This document shows, one piece after another, positions 23,580 through 32,689 of a stretch of DNA of 64,000 nucleotides. Source of the stretch: an uncultured Burkholderiales bacterium (GTDB taxonomy: Bacteria; Pseudomonadota; Gammaproteobacteria; Burkholderiales; Burkholderiaceae); the NCBI GenBank assembly GCA_946480465.1, contig CAMLJY010000032.1, positions 1 to 64,000 on the forward strand. The letters run 5' to 3'. The translations under genes were made by a program, and so were the position numbers. Under the pieces are notes generated by a model. It did no database searches. It saw only the letters and a program-made list of their open reading frames with translations, and had not been told where the DNA came from. The stretch's first letter is position 1, and each line of letters begins with the position of its first letter.

Positions 23580-24278
23580 ATGCCCATCCTCATCCCGATC
23601 CTGCAGGGCTTGCGCCTGTTCGACAGCCTGCCGCCCGAGAAGCTGGCGGAGGTGTCGGTCACGATGAGCGAGCGCCGTGTCGAGCGGCGTGAGGTGGTGA
23701 TCAAGCGGGGCGAGACGGACGCCGGACTCGGCTTCCTGATCGAGGGGCGTCTGCAGACCGTCAATTTTACGTTGGACGGTCGCGAGGTCGGCATCGACTT
23801 CATCGAAGATGGCGACTTCTTCGGCGAACTCTCAGTCATCGACGGCCAACCCGCACCGGAGTACATCATCGCCGTGGCACCGTCGCGGCTCGCCTTCCTC
23901 GACCGCGACCGCGCCCGCGAGCTGATGTTCTCGACCCCGCGCGGTGCCGCCGCGGTGGCCGAGCGGCTGGCCGCGCGCATGCGCCGGGCCGCCAGCCACC
24001 GTTCGCTGCTGGCGCTGCCCAGTTCGTTCCAGCGTGTGTGCGCCCAGCTGGCCCTGCTGGCGCAGCGCAGCAAGACCGGCGAGGTCGTGATCGTGATGCC
24101 GCCCACGCACCAGGAGATCGCGATCATGGTCAACACCAGCCGCGAAACGGTGACCCGGACACTGCAGTTCCTGCAGGGCCTGAAGGTGCTGGCGCGCGAC
24201 GGCAACCAGCTGGTGGTGCACCAGCCGGACACGCTGCAGCAGGCGGCGGACGGCAAGGTGGCGCCAGCCAAGGGCTGA
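23580..24278 (+). CDS. Crp/Fnr-family transcription regulator
   Basis: A 232-residue regulator with a cyclic-nucleotide-binding-like beta roll (about 10-110), a dimer helix (about 120-145) and a winged helix-turn-helix (about 165-215). The recognition helix SRETVTR (187-193) keeps the Arg-Glu-xxx-Arg pattern that E. coli CRP uses to read GTGA, agreeing with the nearby TGTGA operators. The phosphate-binding cassette begins GEL (82-84) but has PAPEY where CRP has the cAMP-binding Arg-Ser pair, so cAMP may not be the ligand. There are no Fe-S cysteines, so it is not an Fnr. The ATG at 23580 starts the conserved part; the longer frame would run over its own operator. Confidence 0.92.
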   Translation: MPILIPILQGLRLFDSLPPEKLAEVSVTMSERRVERREVVIKRGETDAGLGFLIEGRLQTVNFTLDGREVGIDFIEDGDFFGELSVIDGQPAPEYIIAVAPSRLAFLDRDRARELMFSTPRGAAAVAERLAARMRRAASHRSLLALPSSFQRVCAQLALLAQRSKTGEVVIVMPPTHQEIAIMVNTSRETVTRTLQFLQGLKVLARDGNQLVVHQPDTLQQAADGKVAPAKG

Positions 24279-24375
24279 CACTCAGACCCAGCGGCCACCG
24301 CACCGTCACAGGGCAGCCGCCCCCCCAAGGGGACCGTGCGGGAACCGGCCCCGCCGGGCCGCGCGACGCCTCAGC
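24279..24375. other. Convergent intergenic gap
   Basis: This 97-base gap separates the ends of the crp-like and metalloprotease genes. It holds a CCCC/GGGG short repeat but no hairpin with a T-run, so I cannot mark a terminator. Confidence 0.4.
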
Positions 24376-27315
24376 TCACCCGGGCAGGTACTCGATGCCG
24401 GTGGCCGCCAGTCCGACGAGGTCGGCGCTGGCGGCGTTGAACTCGATCTGGCAAGCCAGCAGCGCCAGCGACGACTGGCTGTAGACGCCCGAGTCGAGCA
24501 GGCCGACGAACTGCGACAGCTGGGCCGCGCCCGGCTCGACACCGATCACGTTGCGGTAGATGTGCTTGAAGAAGGCCTCGTTCGAGCTGCCGCCGGCGAA
24601 CATCGGCACGACCCCGAGCGCCAGGTCGACCACGCTGGCGTAGCTGAACCCGCCGTCGAAGAGGCTGAGCCCGATGCCGACGTAGGCCTCGTTCTGCAGG
24701 TGCTGCGGCCCCAGCAGCGCGCGGATGATCTGTGCCGCCTGGCCGGCATGGCCGTCGAGGTCGAGTGCGACGTGCAGGTCGGCGAACTGCAGCCGCTCGA
24801 CCGCCACCAGCCGGTCGCTGCCCTCGGCGCCCGTCTTGTCGGCCACCGTCCAGTGCGTGGCGGAACGCGTCAGGGCGAAGTCGGCGCGACGGCCCGCGAA
24901 GGCCGCCGTGTCGATGCCGCTGCCGCCATCGACCAGGTCGTCGCCGCCGCCACCGCTGATGCGGTCGTTGCCGCCGTAGCCGCTGTAGCCGTCACCGCCG
25001 GCCTGCGCGGCCAGGTCGTCGACGCCGTCGCCGCCGCTGAAGAGGTTCGCGACGCCAACGACGTCGAGCCCCACGGTGTAGCTGGCGCTGCCGCCCATGC
25101 CGTCGCTGATGGTGTAGGTGAAGCTGTCGCTGCCGACGTAGCCGCCGGACGAGCGGTAGCTGAAGTCGCCATTCGCGCCGACGATGACCTCGCCGTGCGC
25201 CGCGTCGAGCCCGAGCGCATACGAAATCGCATCGCCATCGACGTCGGTGGCCCGCGGCAGCGCCGCCTGCATCAGCGCCCCACCCTGCGCGAGGTAGTTG
25301 CCGTCCGTGGCCACCGGCGCACCGTCGTTGACCGGCAGCACCGAGACGAAGGCCAGGTAGCCGTTGCTGCCGCCGCTGCCGACCAGTTCGTACGCCACGG
25401 TGTCGATGCCGTGAAAGTCTCGCTGCGGCGTGTAGCTGAGCTGCCCGCTGGCGCTGATCGAGGCCGTGCCGTGGGCCGGCGTCCCGCTCAGCCGGTAGCT
25501 CACCGTGCTGGGCGCCACGTCGCTCGGGGCCGGCAGGGCCGCCGCGAGCAGCCCATCCTCGTCGACGGCCAGCTCGGCATCGGCGCCGAGCACCTGCGCG
25601 GACAGCTGCACGGTCACGTCATCGAACTGCAGCCGCTCGATGCCGGTCAGCGTGTCGAAGCCGCCGGATCCGCTGCGTGATTCGACGAACACCTTGCCGA
25701 AGCCGTTCGACACCTGGTAGTCGGCACGCCGGCCCGTGAAGACCGCGGTGTCGGTGCCGGCGCCGCCCTCGATCCAGTCGTTGCCGGCCGCGCCGGTCAG
25801 CCGGTTGTCGAGCGCATTGCCGAGCAGCACGTCGTCGAAGGCCGAACCGACGGCATGTTCGATCGCGCTGCCGATCGCGATGCCCAGGTTGTCGACGCCG
25901 CCGAAGCCCCCGGCGCTGACGCCGGCGCTGCTCAGGCGCCCGCCGCCGAGGTCGAGGTCCACCCCCGCGGCCATCGCAGAGGCATCGATGGTGTCGCTGC
26001 CGCCGTCGTCGATGATCGTCGTCTGGGCCGACGACTCGGCGGCGCCGAGCTGGTAGACATCGTCGCCGCCGCGTGTGCTGCGGCTGCCGTACAAATAACG
26101 CAGCGCCTGCACGTCCAGCATGCCCCAGTCGGCGCGGAACAGGCCATCGGCCGAGACGGTCTGCGACATGGCCGTCAGCGCCGTGCGGTCGTCCTGGGCG
26201 CGCAACTGCACCGTGTACTGGTCGTCCGGATCGACGTTGCGCGAATGACGCAGGCCCAGCGCATGGCCGATCTCGTGCAGCAGCGCGGCGTAGCCTTCGC
26301 TGCCCGGCGCCAGGCCGGCCATCGACTCGGCATCCATCCAGACGTCGCCGGCCAGCGCGCCGGCGCCCGGCTCGTTCGGCTGCCAGCTGACGCCCTTGGT
26401 GTCCGCCTGCTGGCTGACGCCGAAGCGCAGCTGGCCGCTGTTGCCGCCGCCCTCCGCGACCTCGGTGAAGCTGATGCCCGCGACGGCCGAGGTCCGCGCC
26501 AGCAGATCGCGCACCAGCTGCTGCTCGGCCGAGGTGAAGGCGCGGAAACCAGTGGCGCCGACGCCGCTGCCGGGCGCCTGCGTGACGAAGCTGTAGCTCA
26601 GCGTGACGGCCGTGCCCAGCGCCTGGCCGGCATTCCAGCGCAGGTCACCGCCGCTGGCGATGGCCTGCTGCGCCATGTCCTCGGGCCGGATGAAATCGGC
26701 CAGCAGGTACTTGATCCAGATCTCCTGGTCGTTCTCGTCGCGCCCACCCGAGACCTCGAGGTACTCGACGTCGGCCGTGCTGGCGACGTAGTTCGAATTG
26801 CCCTTGAGGCTCACCTGCGCGGTGCGGCCGTCGACCGAGACCTGGATGTCCAGCTCTTCGAGCCGCGCCGGCACCCAGGGCTGGCCGGGCACCGCCTCGT
26901 GCCAGAGCGCGCCGAGCGTGTCGTCGCCGGCCCCGCCGAGGATGGTGTCCAGGCCGCCGCCGCTCCAGAACTTGTTGTCGTTGCCGTTGCCGCTGAGCCA
27001 GTCGTTGAAGACGGAGCCGGACACCTCGCTGACGTCGACCAGCGTGTCGCGGCCGCCATGGCCATCCTCGGCCCAGCCCCCCGCCAGGTCGACGCGGACC
27101 GCGGACGGCGAGTCCCAGTACGCGACGCCGACGACGCGCCACCAGTCGCTGCTGGGCAGGCGCTCGATGTGGTCATTGCCGGTGCCGCCGAGCACCATGC
27201 CCTGGTAGAGCTTGAACTGGTCGTTGCCCTGCGCGCCGAGGTAGGTGTCCCAGGCGTCGGAACCCGCGGGCTGCGTGTAGCTGTCGTTGCCGCTGGTGAA
27301 TCGGATGTCGGCCAT
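24376..27315 (-). CDS. RTX metalloprotease, serralysin-like (M10) with DUF4214
   Basis: A 979-residue secreted protein. RTX-like repeats occur at the N-terminus (about 25-135, GGTGNDHI, GGAGDDTL). The metzincin zinc site HEIGHALGLRH is at 347-357 with a Met-turn TAMSQ near 383, so a zinc endopeptidase is predicted. Then come RTX blocks (about 490-530 and 795-815), two cadherin-like/Ig-type repeats (about 590-770) and a DUF4214 domain near 890-960 (NEAFFKHIYRNVIGVEPG). Having RTX motifs before the protease domain is unusual for serralysins. The C-terminus (GIEYLPG) lacks the acidic-plus-hydrophobic tip of the large RTX protein. It is 12 bases after the DUF1501 gene, so they share an operon. 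It may use the T1SS encoded at 2-8.5 kb, but this is unproven. Confidence 0.88.
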   Translation of the reverse strand: MADIRFTSGNDSYTQPAGSDAWDTYLGAQGNDQFKLYQGMVLGGTGNDHIERLPSSDWWRVVGVAYWDSPSAVRVDLAGGWAEDGHGGRDTLVDVSEVSGSVFNDWLSGNGNDNKFWSGGGLDTILGGAGDDTLGALWHEAVPGQPWVPARLEELDIQVSVDGRTAQVSLKGNSNYVASTADVEYLEVSGGRDENDQEIWIKYLLADFIRPEDMAQQAIASGGDLRWNAGQALGTAVTLSYSFVTQAPGSGVGATGFRAFTSAEQQLVRDLLARTSAVAGISFTEVAEGGGNSGQLRFGVSQQADTKGVSWQPNEPGAGALAGDVWMDAESMAGLAPGSEGYAALLHEIGHALGLRHSRNVDPDDQYTVQLRAQDDRTALTAMSQTVSADGLFRADWGMLDVQALRYLYGSRSTRGGDDVYQLGAAESSAQTTIIDDGGSDTIDASAMAAGVDLDLGGGRLSSAGVSAGGFGGVDNLGIAIGSAIEHAVGSAFDDVLLGNALDNRLTGAAGNDWIEGGAGTDTAVFTGRRADYQVSNGFGKVFVESRSGSGGFDTLTGIERLQFDDVTVQLSAQVLGADAELAVDEDGLLAAALPAPSDVAPSTVSYRLSGTPAHGTASISASGQLSYTPQRDFHGIDTVAYELVGSGGSNGYLAFVSVLPVNDGAPVATDGNYLAQGGALMQAALPRATDVDGDAISYALGLDAAHGEVIVGANGDFSYRSSGGYVGSDSFTYTISDGMGGSASYTVGLDVVGVANLFSGGDGVDDLAAQAGGDGYSGYGGNDRISGGGGDDLVDGGSGIDTAAFAGRRADFALTRSATHWTVADKTGAEGSDRLVAVERLQFADLHVALDLDGHAGQAAQIIRALLGPQHLQNEAYVGIGLSLFDGGFSYASVVDLALGVVPMFAGGSSNEAFFKHIYRNVIGVEPGAAQLSQFVGLLDSGVYSQSSLALLACQIEFNAASADLVGLAATGIEYLPG

Positions 27316-27327
27316 GTTTCTTGCGTG

Positions 27328-28683
27328 TTATGTGCGCAGCAGCGGGATCGTCTTCTGCGCGAAGTTGCCGAGCTTGGGGAACACCTCGCTCGTCAGGCCG
27401 TCGGGCAGGCCCATCCAGCGCATCACGGCGGCACCCACCTGGTCGCTGGACGTCGTCGGCACCATGCGGCCGTTGCGGCCAGGATCGCCGTCGTCGGGGC
27501 CCCCGAGCGTCAGGGTCGGGAAGGTGCCGTGCACGGTGCCGCCGTGCACCGGCTTGCCCAGCGCGAACCAGTGGTTGCCCCAGGCGTGTTCGCTGCCGCC
27601 GCCGGAGCCCGGGCGCAGCGTGCGGCCGAAGTCGCTCATCGCCAGCGTCACCACGTGATCGTCCATGCCGGTGGCGCGCATGGTCTGGTCGAAGGCCGCG
27701 ACCGCCTTCGCCACCACTGCGAGCTGGGCGTCCTGGGTGTTGGTGTCGCTGCCGCGCTGGTTGGCATGCGTGTCGAAGTTGCCCCAGGACACCAGGAACA
27801 CCTGGCGGCGGTAGCCCTGCGCCTTGAACACCGGCAGCACCGAGGCCAGCGCGCGCATGCGCTCGGCGAGGTCGCCGCTGCCGAAGTCGGCGCTCGGCGC
27901 CGTGGCCTGCAGCAAGGCCTTGGTGAACAGCGTGGCGTCGGCCACCGCGGCGCCGAAGGTGCGTGCGTACTCGGCTTCGTAGGCGTTGGCGAACTGCCAC
28001 TGCGCCATCCGGTTGATCGACTGCGAATCGGCCGACTGCGGGACCGCCAGGTCCGCGGTGCCCCAGTGGCGCGCGCCGTTCGCCGGCATGAACGAGACAT
28101 TGCCGCGGCGCCCGAGCACCAGCGTGCGGCTGTTGGTCATCGTCACCGCGGAAATCGGGTTGCGCAGCGTCGAGGGCAGCAGCTCGAGCGCGCGGCCGGC
28201 CCAGCCGCTGCCGTCCGCGTCGCCGCCCCAGCCTTGCTGCATCGCGACCTGGTCGCTGTGCGACAGCAGGAAGGGCGGCAGGTCGACCGCATTGGCGAGC
28301 ACCTGCGCGGCGGTCGCCGGCTCGACGAGCGGGCCGACGTTGGCGATCCAGGCCAGCCGCTGCTCGTTGTACAGCGCGGCCAGCGGCGCCAGCGCAGGGT
28401 GCAGGCCGAAGCTGTGGCCGGCCGCGCTGCCGTCGAGCGCCACCAGGCTGCTCTTGGCCAGCGCCAGGTTCGCACGCGACGCCTGGTAGTCGCCATAGGC
28501 GCCATCGGTCGGCACCAGGCTGTTGTGGCCGTCGTTGCCGCCCTCGAGGAACAGCACGACCAGCGCCCGGTAGTCGCTGGAAGCGGCCTGGCCGATGCCA
28601 TGCGGCCCGAGCCAGCCACCCAGGCCGGCCATGCCGCCCATCGCGGCCGCGCCGGCCGCACGCATCCATTGACGGCGCTGCAT
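27328..28683 (-). CDS. DUF1501 family exported protein
   Basis: A 451-residue protein starting MQRRQWMRAAGAAAMGG, a twin-arginine type signal. Family pieces are clear: LVVLFLEGGNDGHNSLVP, FLVSWGNFDTHANQ, VVTLAMSDFGRTLRPGSGGGSEHAWGNH. The fold belongs to the alkaline phosphatase/sulfatase-like group, but its reaction is not established. The ATG at 28683 shares one base with the stop of the DUF1800 gene (TGATG), the standard DUF1800-DUF1501 pairing seen widely in bacteria. Its likely place is the periplasm or outer surface. Confidence 0.92.
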   Translation of the reverse strand: MQRRQWMRAAGAAAMGGMAGLGGWLGPHGIGQAASSDYRALVVLFLEGGNDGHNSLVPTDGAYGDYQASRANLALAKSSLVALDGSAAGHSFGLHPALAPLAALYNEQRLAWIANVGPLVEPATAAQVLANAVDLPPFLLSHSDQVAMQQGWGGDADGSGWAGRALELLPSTLRNPISAVTMTNSRTLVLGRRGNVSFMPANGARHWGTADLAVPQSADSQSINRMAQWQFANAYEAEYARTFGAAVADATLFTKALLQATAPSADFGSGDLAERMRALASVLPVFKAQGYRRQVFLVSWGNFDTHANQRGSDTNTQDAQLAVVAKAVAAFDQTMRATGMDDHVVTLAMSDFGRTLRPGSGGGSEHAWGNHWFALGKPVHGGTVHGTFPTLTLGGPDDGDPGRNGRMVPTTSSDQVGAAVMRWMGLPDGLTSEVFPKLGNFAQKTIPLLRT

Positions 28684-30347
28684 CACTTGATGACTCCGAA
28701 GTACGGGGTGGCGGTGGCGTAGCCGAGCATGCGCAGCGCGCCGTCCTCGGGCTGGCGTGGATCCCAGCTCGGCTTGGCGGCCAGCTGCTCCAAGTTGCTG
28801 CGCAGCGTCGGCGGCATCGCGCCGCGGAACAGGTGCTCGCTGAGGTAGTCGGCGAACACGCGAGGCGAGGTGGTGAAAGCCTTCACCAGCGGGTCGGTCT
28901 GGCAACTGGCGGCGGTGTAGGCCGTCATGTCGTTCTTGCCGGTGGCGGCATTCCAGCGCGCCCAGTTGAGCTCGCCCATGCGCGCGGTGAACTCGGCCGC
29001 GGTCAGCAGCTTCTGCTCCGGCGCGAGCAGGTTGCTGCCGGGTGCGCGGTCGGTCGGTGCATAGAAGCTGAACACGCTCTCGGGGTTCAGGTGCGGCTGC
29101 GAGGCGAGCCAGTAGCCGGGGGAGTTGGCCGGCACGCCGCGGCAGCCGAGCACGCGGAACACTGCGCTGCGCACCAGCACCGGCTCGCGCAGCTTGCCGT
29201 CGTCGTTGCGGGCCTTGGCCGGATCGTCGCCGGCCCGGGCTTCGGCATCCAGCAGCACCGCCTTGACCACGGCCTTCATGTCGCCGGCGACCCCGCTGCC
29301 GTTGTTGCGGAAGACCGCCGCGACCCGCCCGAGGTAGGCCGGCGACGGATTGCTCTTGACCAGGTGCTGGATCAATCGCAGCGCGACGAAGGGCGCGATG
29401 TTCTGGTGCGACATCAGCAGGTCGACCGCATCCTCCAGGTCCTTCGGCGCCGACTGGCCGGCCGGGAACACGCGGCCGAGCACCCGCTTCTCGCCGGAGT
29501 CGCGCTCCGGCGCCCAGGTGGACGGCTGCATCGTCTGCAGGATCCCGTTGAACGGCGCCTGCGGCGTGTCGAGCACGTGCTGCCAGCCGGTGAGCACGCG
29601 GGCCATCTGCTCGACGTCGGTCTGGGTGTAGGTCTCGACGACGCCGCCGCGGCTGTTGCGCACCGGCGTGCCGTCGGCATTGAGCTTGACCACGCCGAGC
29701 GAGAACAGCTGCATCAGCTCCCGCGCGAAGTTCTCGTTGGGGGCGCAGAACGGGCACTCGGCGCTCTTCGGCCGGTTCTGGTCGTTGTCCAGGTACTGCG
29801 CCATGTACGGGTGCACCGACACCGCGTACAGCAGGTCGCCGTAGCGCCCGAAGGACTGGCGCTGCAGCAGGTTGACCCAGTCGATCAGGCCGGCCGGGTG
29901 GCCCTTGCGCCCGGAGACGGTGATGAACTGGCTCAGCGACCAGCTGACGCGGGCGCGCAGCTGGTCGGGCGCGGCCAGGATCAGCTTCTGGTACTCGCGC
30001 TGCTGGTACTGGTAGGGCTCCTGCGGGATCGGGTTGCCGTTGATCTTGGCCGGCGTGACGTCGATCTGCGTCGGCGGCAGGTTGAACTGCTCGTCGATCC
30101 ACTGGCTGTAGCCCTTGCTGCGGATCTCGGCCACCAGCGCCGGCGTGGGGCCGAACGTGGCCTGCTCGGCGAAACGGGACGCCGCATAGTGGCTGAGCTT
30201 GTAGCCGCTGGTGCCGCCGCTGACCTGGCCGGACGACGCGTCCGGAGGCGGCGCCGCAGCGGTCCCGTTGCCGCCGCCGCAAGCGGCGAGACACAGCGCC
30301 GCCGCTGCGCTGGCCGCCGCGGCGGCCCATCGCATGACCCTCTGCAT
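28683..30347 (-). CDS. DUF1800 family lipoprotein
   Basis: A 554-residue lipoprotein; the ATG at 30347 gives MQRVMRWAAAAAS and lipobox LAAC before GGG. The body has typical DUF1800 phrases (HYAASRFAEQATFGPTPALVAEI, ENFARELMQLFSLGV, VFSFYAPTDRAPG). It is normally encoded with DUF1501, as here, and its biochemical role is unknown. It is first in a three-gene operon ending with the RTX metalloprotease. The longer upstream frame start would add 18 residues before the signal peptide and was rejected; a purine-rich GAGGGA lies before 30347. Confidence 0.9.
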   Translation of the reverse strand: MQRVMRWAAAAASAAAALCLAACGGGNGTAAAPPPDASSGQVSGGTSGYKLSHYAASRFAEQATFGPTPALVAEIRSKGYSQWIDEQFNLPPTQIDVTPAKINGNPIPQEPYQYQQREYQKLILAAPDQLRARVSWSLSQFITVSGRKGHPAGLIDWVNLLQRQSFGRYGDLLYAVSVHPYMAQYLDNDQNRPKSAECPFCAPNENFARELMQLFSLGVVKLNADGTPVRNSRGGVVETYTQTDVEQMARVLTGWQHVLDTPQAPFNGILQTMQPSTWAPERDSGEKRVLGRVFPAGQSAPKDLEDAVDLLMSHQNIAPFVALRLIQHLVKSNPSPAYLGRVAAVFRNNGSGVAGDMKAVVKAVLLDAEARAGDDPAKARNDDGKLREPVLVRSAVFRVLGCRGVPANSPGYWLASQPHLNPESVFSFYAPTDRAPGSNLLAPEQKLLTAAEFTARMGELNWARWNAATGKNDMTAYTAASCQTDPLVKAFTTSPRVFADYLSEHLFRGAMPPTLRSNLEQLAAKPSWDPRQPEDGALRMLGYATATPYFGVIK

Positions 30348-30428
30348 GGAGTTCCCTCTCGTTGGTATGACCGGCCGCACGGCACGTTTTGCGGCGAGCA
30401 TGCCATCACCGCCCGCCGCCGGTCATCA

Positions 30429-31331
30429 TCAAATCGCTGGTTCCCCCTGCATCAGCGCTCCAGTGGCGTCAATCCCCAAATGGGTCACACCTTGCGCCGC
30501 GAGAAAGTCACGCGCGGTGTCGCCCAACAGCATCGCCAGCGTCGCGACCGCGCCGGCGGCACTGCAGTTCGGCGCGACGACGCTGACCGACTGCCACTGC
30601 GCCACGGGCCAGCCGGTGCGCGCATCCAGCACGTGGCCGTAGCGCCGGCCTTCGTGCTCGATGCAGCGCTCGCAGTCGCCGCTGGTGGCCAGCGCGCCCT
30701 GCGCCAGCTCGACCTCGGCGACCACGCCCTCCGCTCGCCGCGGATCGCGGATGCCGAAGCGCCAGGGCCGCCCGTCGGGCCGGGGGCCGAGCACGCGGAT
30801 GTCACCGCCCAGCTCGACGAAGCCGTGGTGGATGCCGGCGGCCACCAGCACGGCAGCGGCCCGGTCGGCGGCGTACTCCTTGCCGATGCCGCCGAAGTCC
30901 AGCTCCATGCCGGCGCGGGGCAGCGCGATGGCCTCGCCGTCCCACTGCACCGCCGGCCAGCCGATCAGCGGGCGCAGCGCGTCGATGGCCTCGGCCGTCG
31001 GCAGCCGCCCGCCGCGAAAGTCCCAGGCCCGGCGCAGCACGCCGGAGGTGATGTCGAAGGCACCGCCGCTGGCGTGGTGCAGCGAAGCCGCGAAGTCGAT
31101 CAGCGCCGCGGTCTCGCCATCGACCGCCAGCGGCTCGCCGCTGCCGGCGCGGGCGTTGATGGCCGAGACGATGCTGTCGTCGCGGTAACGCGAGTAGCGC
31201 GCCTCGATGCGCCGCACTTCGGCGATGCCGCGCTCGGCCGCCTCACGCAGCGCCGCTTCGTCGGCACCGGCCAGGCGCAGCGCGCAGGGGCAGGCCATCG
31301 CCGTGAATTCGACGCCGATCGTCACCGCCAT
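30429..31331 (-). CDS. apbE: FAD:protein FMN transferase, ApbE family
   Basis: A 300-residue ApbE homologue. Signature parts are RIEARYSRYRDDSIVSAIN, SGGAFDITSGVL, GMELDFGGIGKEYAADRAA and FVELGGDIRVLG. The enzyme transfers FMN from FAD to a Ser/Thr of extracytoplasmic redox proteins. No classic signal peptide is visible (MAVTIGVEF), unlike many ApbE proteins, so it may act in the cytoplasm or be exported by another route. It is the last gene of the cytochrome-TlpA-DUF4266-DUF3570-apbE operon, 19 bases after DUF3570. None of the neighbours has an obvious FMN-binding domain, so its substrate is open. Confidence 0.92.
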   Translation of the reverse strand: MAVTIGVEFTAMACPCALRLAGADEAALREAAERGIAEVRRIEARYSRYRDDSIVSAINARAGSGEPLAVDGETAALIDFAASLHHASGGAFDITSGVLRRAWDFRGGRLPTAEAIDALRPLIGWPAVQWDGEAIALPRAGMELDFGGIGKEYAADRAAAVLVAAGIHHGFVELGGDIRVLGPRPDGRPWRFGIRDPRRAEGVVAEVELAQGALATSGDCERCIEHEGRRYGHVLDARTGWPVAQWQSVSVVAPNCSAAGAVATLAMLLGDTARDFLAAQGVTHLGIDATGALMQGEPAI

Positions 31332-31350
31332 GCGCCCTGCCCTTCGCCGC

Positions 31351-32481
31351 TCAGAACCGGCGCGCCAGGCCGAACTGCAGGAAGCGCGCGCGCAGCGGCG
31401 CCAGGCCCGGCGATCCGTGGCCGCCGATGCGCCAGCTGCCGCGTTGCTCGTAGTGCTCGAGCTTGAAGTCGGCGCTCCAGCCTTCGGGCAGCTGCAGCGC
31501 CAGCTTCAGCCCGGCGGTGAGCGCGCCGAAGGCGGCCAGCCGGGCATCGGGCGACAGGTAGCGCGGTGGAACGCTGAGGTAGCCGGGCGGGTACGGCGCG
31601 CCGGCGAAGGAGTACACCGGGTCGTAGTAGAACCAGGCCGCGCTTTGCGAGTACGCCCGCAGCGACGGCACGAGCTGCACGCGCCGGCCGACGGGCTGCA
31701 CCCATTCGGCGGACAGCGTGTGCGAGCGGATGCCGAAGGAGTCGCGGTAATGCCGGTAGCTGGCGCGCAGCGTCGCGCGGCGGGCTTCGGCATGGTGGTT
31801 CCAGCGCAGCAGCAGGCTGCGCTGCCGGCGCGCCTCGGGGCGCTGGTCCAGGCGCTTGTAGGGGTCGCTGTAATGGCCGCGGCCGTCGGCCAGCGTCAAC
31901 GTGGCCTGCACCAGGTCGACGGCCGTCCATGCCTGGGTGACGCCGGCGCTCAGCTCGGTGGTGCGGCGGCGGGCCGCGAGGTCGGCGTCGTCGCTGGACG
32001 AGATGCGGTCCCGCGTGAAGCCGACACCCGCATGCCAGCTGCGGTTGTTGTCCTCGCTGGACCAGCTGCCTTCGGCCGAGACGGCGCGCGATTCGAAGTC
32101 GTGCTCGCTGGAGCCCGCGGCGCCCAGGCTCCAGCTGCTGCGATCGTCATAACGGGTTATCTTCACGTCCGCCGCGTGGCGCCGGTCCTGCATGCGCGAG
32201 GCGCCGGAAACGGCCGAGTGGTAGCGCGGCGATGCCCCGGACACGCTGTCCAGCGTGGCGCCGGCGGCGAAGGACCAGCGCTCGCCCAGCGGCGCGGCGA
32301 CGCGCAGCGATGGCGATTCGGCCCGCACCCGCTTCAGGCCCGGCTGCCAGTCCTGGTAGCCGAGGTAGCGCAGGGCCACCTCGCCTTCGGCCGGCGCTTC
32401 GGCCGCGGTGCTCGCACCGGGCAGCGCCAGCGCCGCGCAGACCACCGGGCCCCAGCGGCGCGGGCCCTCAGTTGCAGCCAC
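31351..32481 (-). CDS. DUF3570 family outer-membrane protein
   Basis: About 376 residues with a signal peptide (MAATEGPRRW...STAAEA) if translation begins at the GTG at 32481, which overlaps the end of the DUF4266 gene by 14 bases. Upstream ATGs at 32565 or 32547 would give low-complexity N-termini and long overlap. The mature protein is a chain of amphipathic beta strands ending in LRARFLQFGLARRF, an outer-membrane barrel pattern. DUF3570 genes habitually follow DUF4266, as here. Its function is unknown; the ApbE and thioredoxin neighbours suggest a redox-linked envelope complex. Confidence 0.85.
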   Translation of the reverse strand: MAATEGPRRWGPVVCAALALPGASTAAEAPAEGEVALRYLGYQDWQPGLKRVRAESPSLRVAAPLGERWSFAAGATLDSVSGASPRYHSAVSGASRMQDRRHAADVKITRYDDRSSWSLGAAGSSEHDFESRAVSAEGSWSSEDNNRSWHAGVGFTRDRISSSDDADLAARRRTTELSAGVTQAWTAVDLVQATLTLADGRGHYSDPYKRLDQRPEARRQRSLLLRWNHHAEARRATLRASYRHYRDSFGIRSHTLSAEWVQPVGRRVQLVPSLRAYSQSAAWFYYDPVYSFAGAPYPPGYLSVPPRYLSPDARLAAFGALTAGLKLALQLPEGWSADFKLEHYEQRGSWRIGGHGSPGLAPLRARFLQFGLARRF

Positions 32482-32689
32482 AGCCGCCCCCGCCGACGCC
32501 GTGGCCGCCGGCGCTGTTCTCCTTGCTGCCGTAGATGTGCTGGGCATAGCGCTGCTCGAGCGCATCGCCGTCCATCGCCATCTCGGGCCGCGCCAGGTGG
32601 CCCTTCTGCCAGGGCTGGGGCGGCACGGGCGCGCAGCCGGCGAGCAGCACGGCGCCCAGCGTGATCGCCAGCAGCGCGCGCACCATCAC
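32468..32689 (-). CDS. DUF4266 small lipoprotein
   Basis: A 73-residue lipoprotein: lipobox LLAGC (Cys19), then VPPQPWQKGHLARPEMAMD, and a C-terminus NSAGGHGVGGGGCGCN. The Gly-rich tail with two cysteines is the family hallmark; it could bind metal, form a disulfide handled by the adjacent thioredoxin, or take a covalent flavin at its Ser. Start and stop overlap both neighbours (ATGA with tlpA, 14 bases with DUF3570), so expression is tightly coupled. Confidence 0.9.
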   Translation of the reverse strand: MMVRALLAITLGAVLLAGCAPVPPQPWQKGHLARPEMAMDGDALEQRYAQHIYGSKENSAGGHGVGGGGCGCN

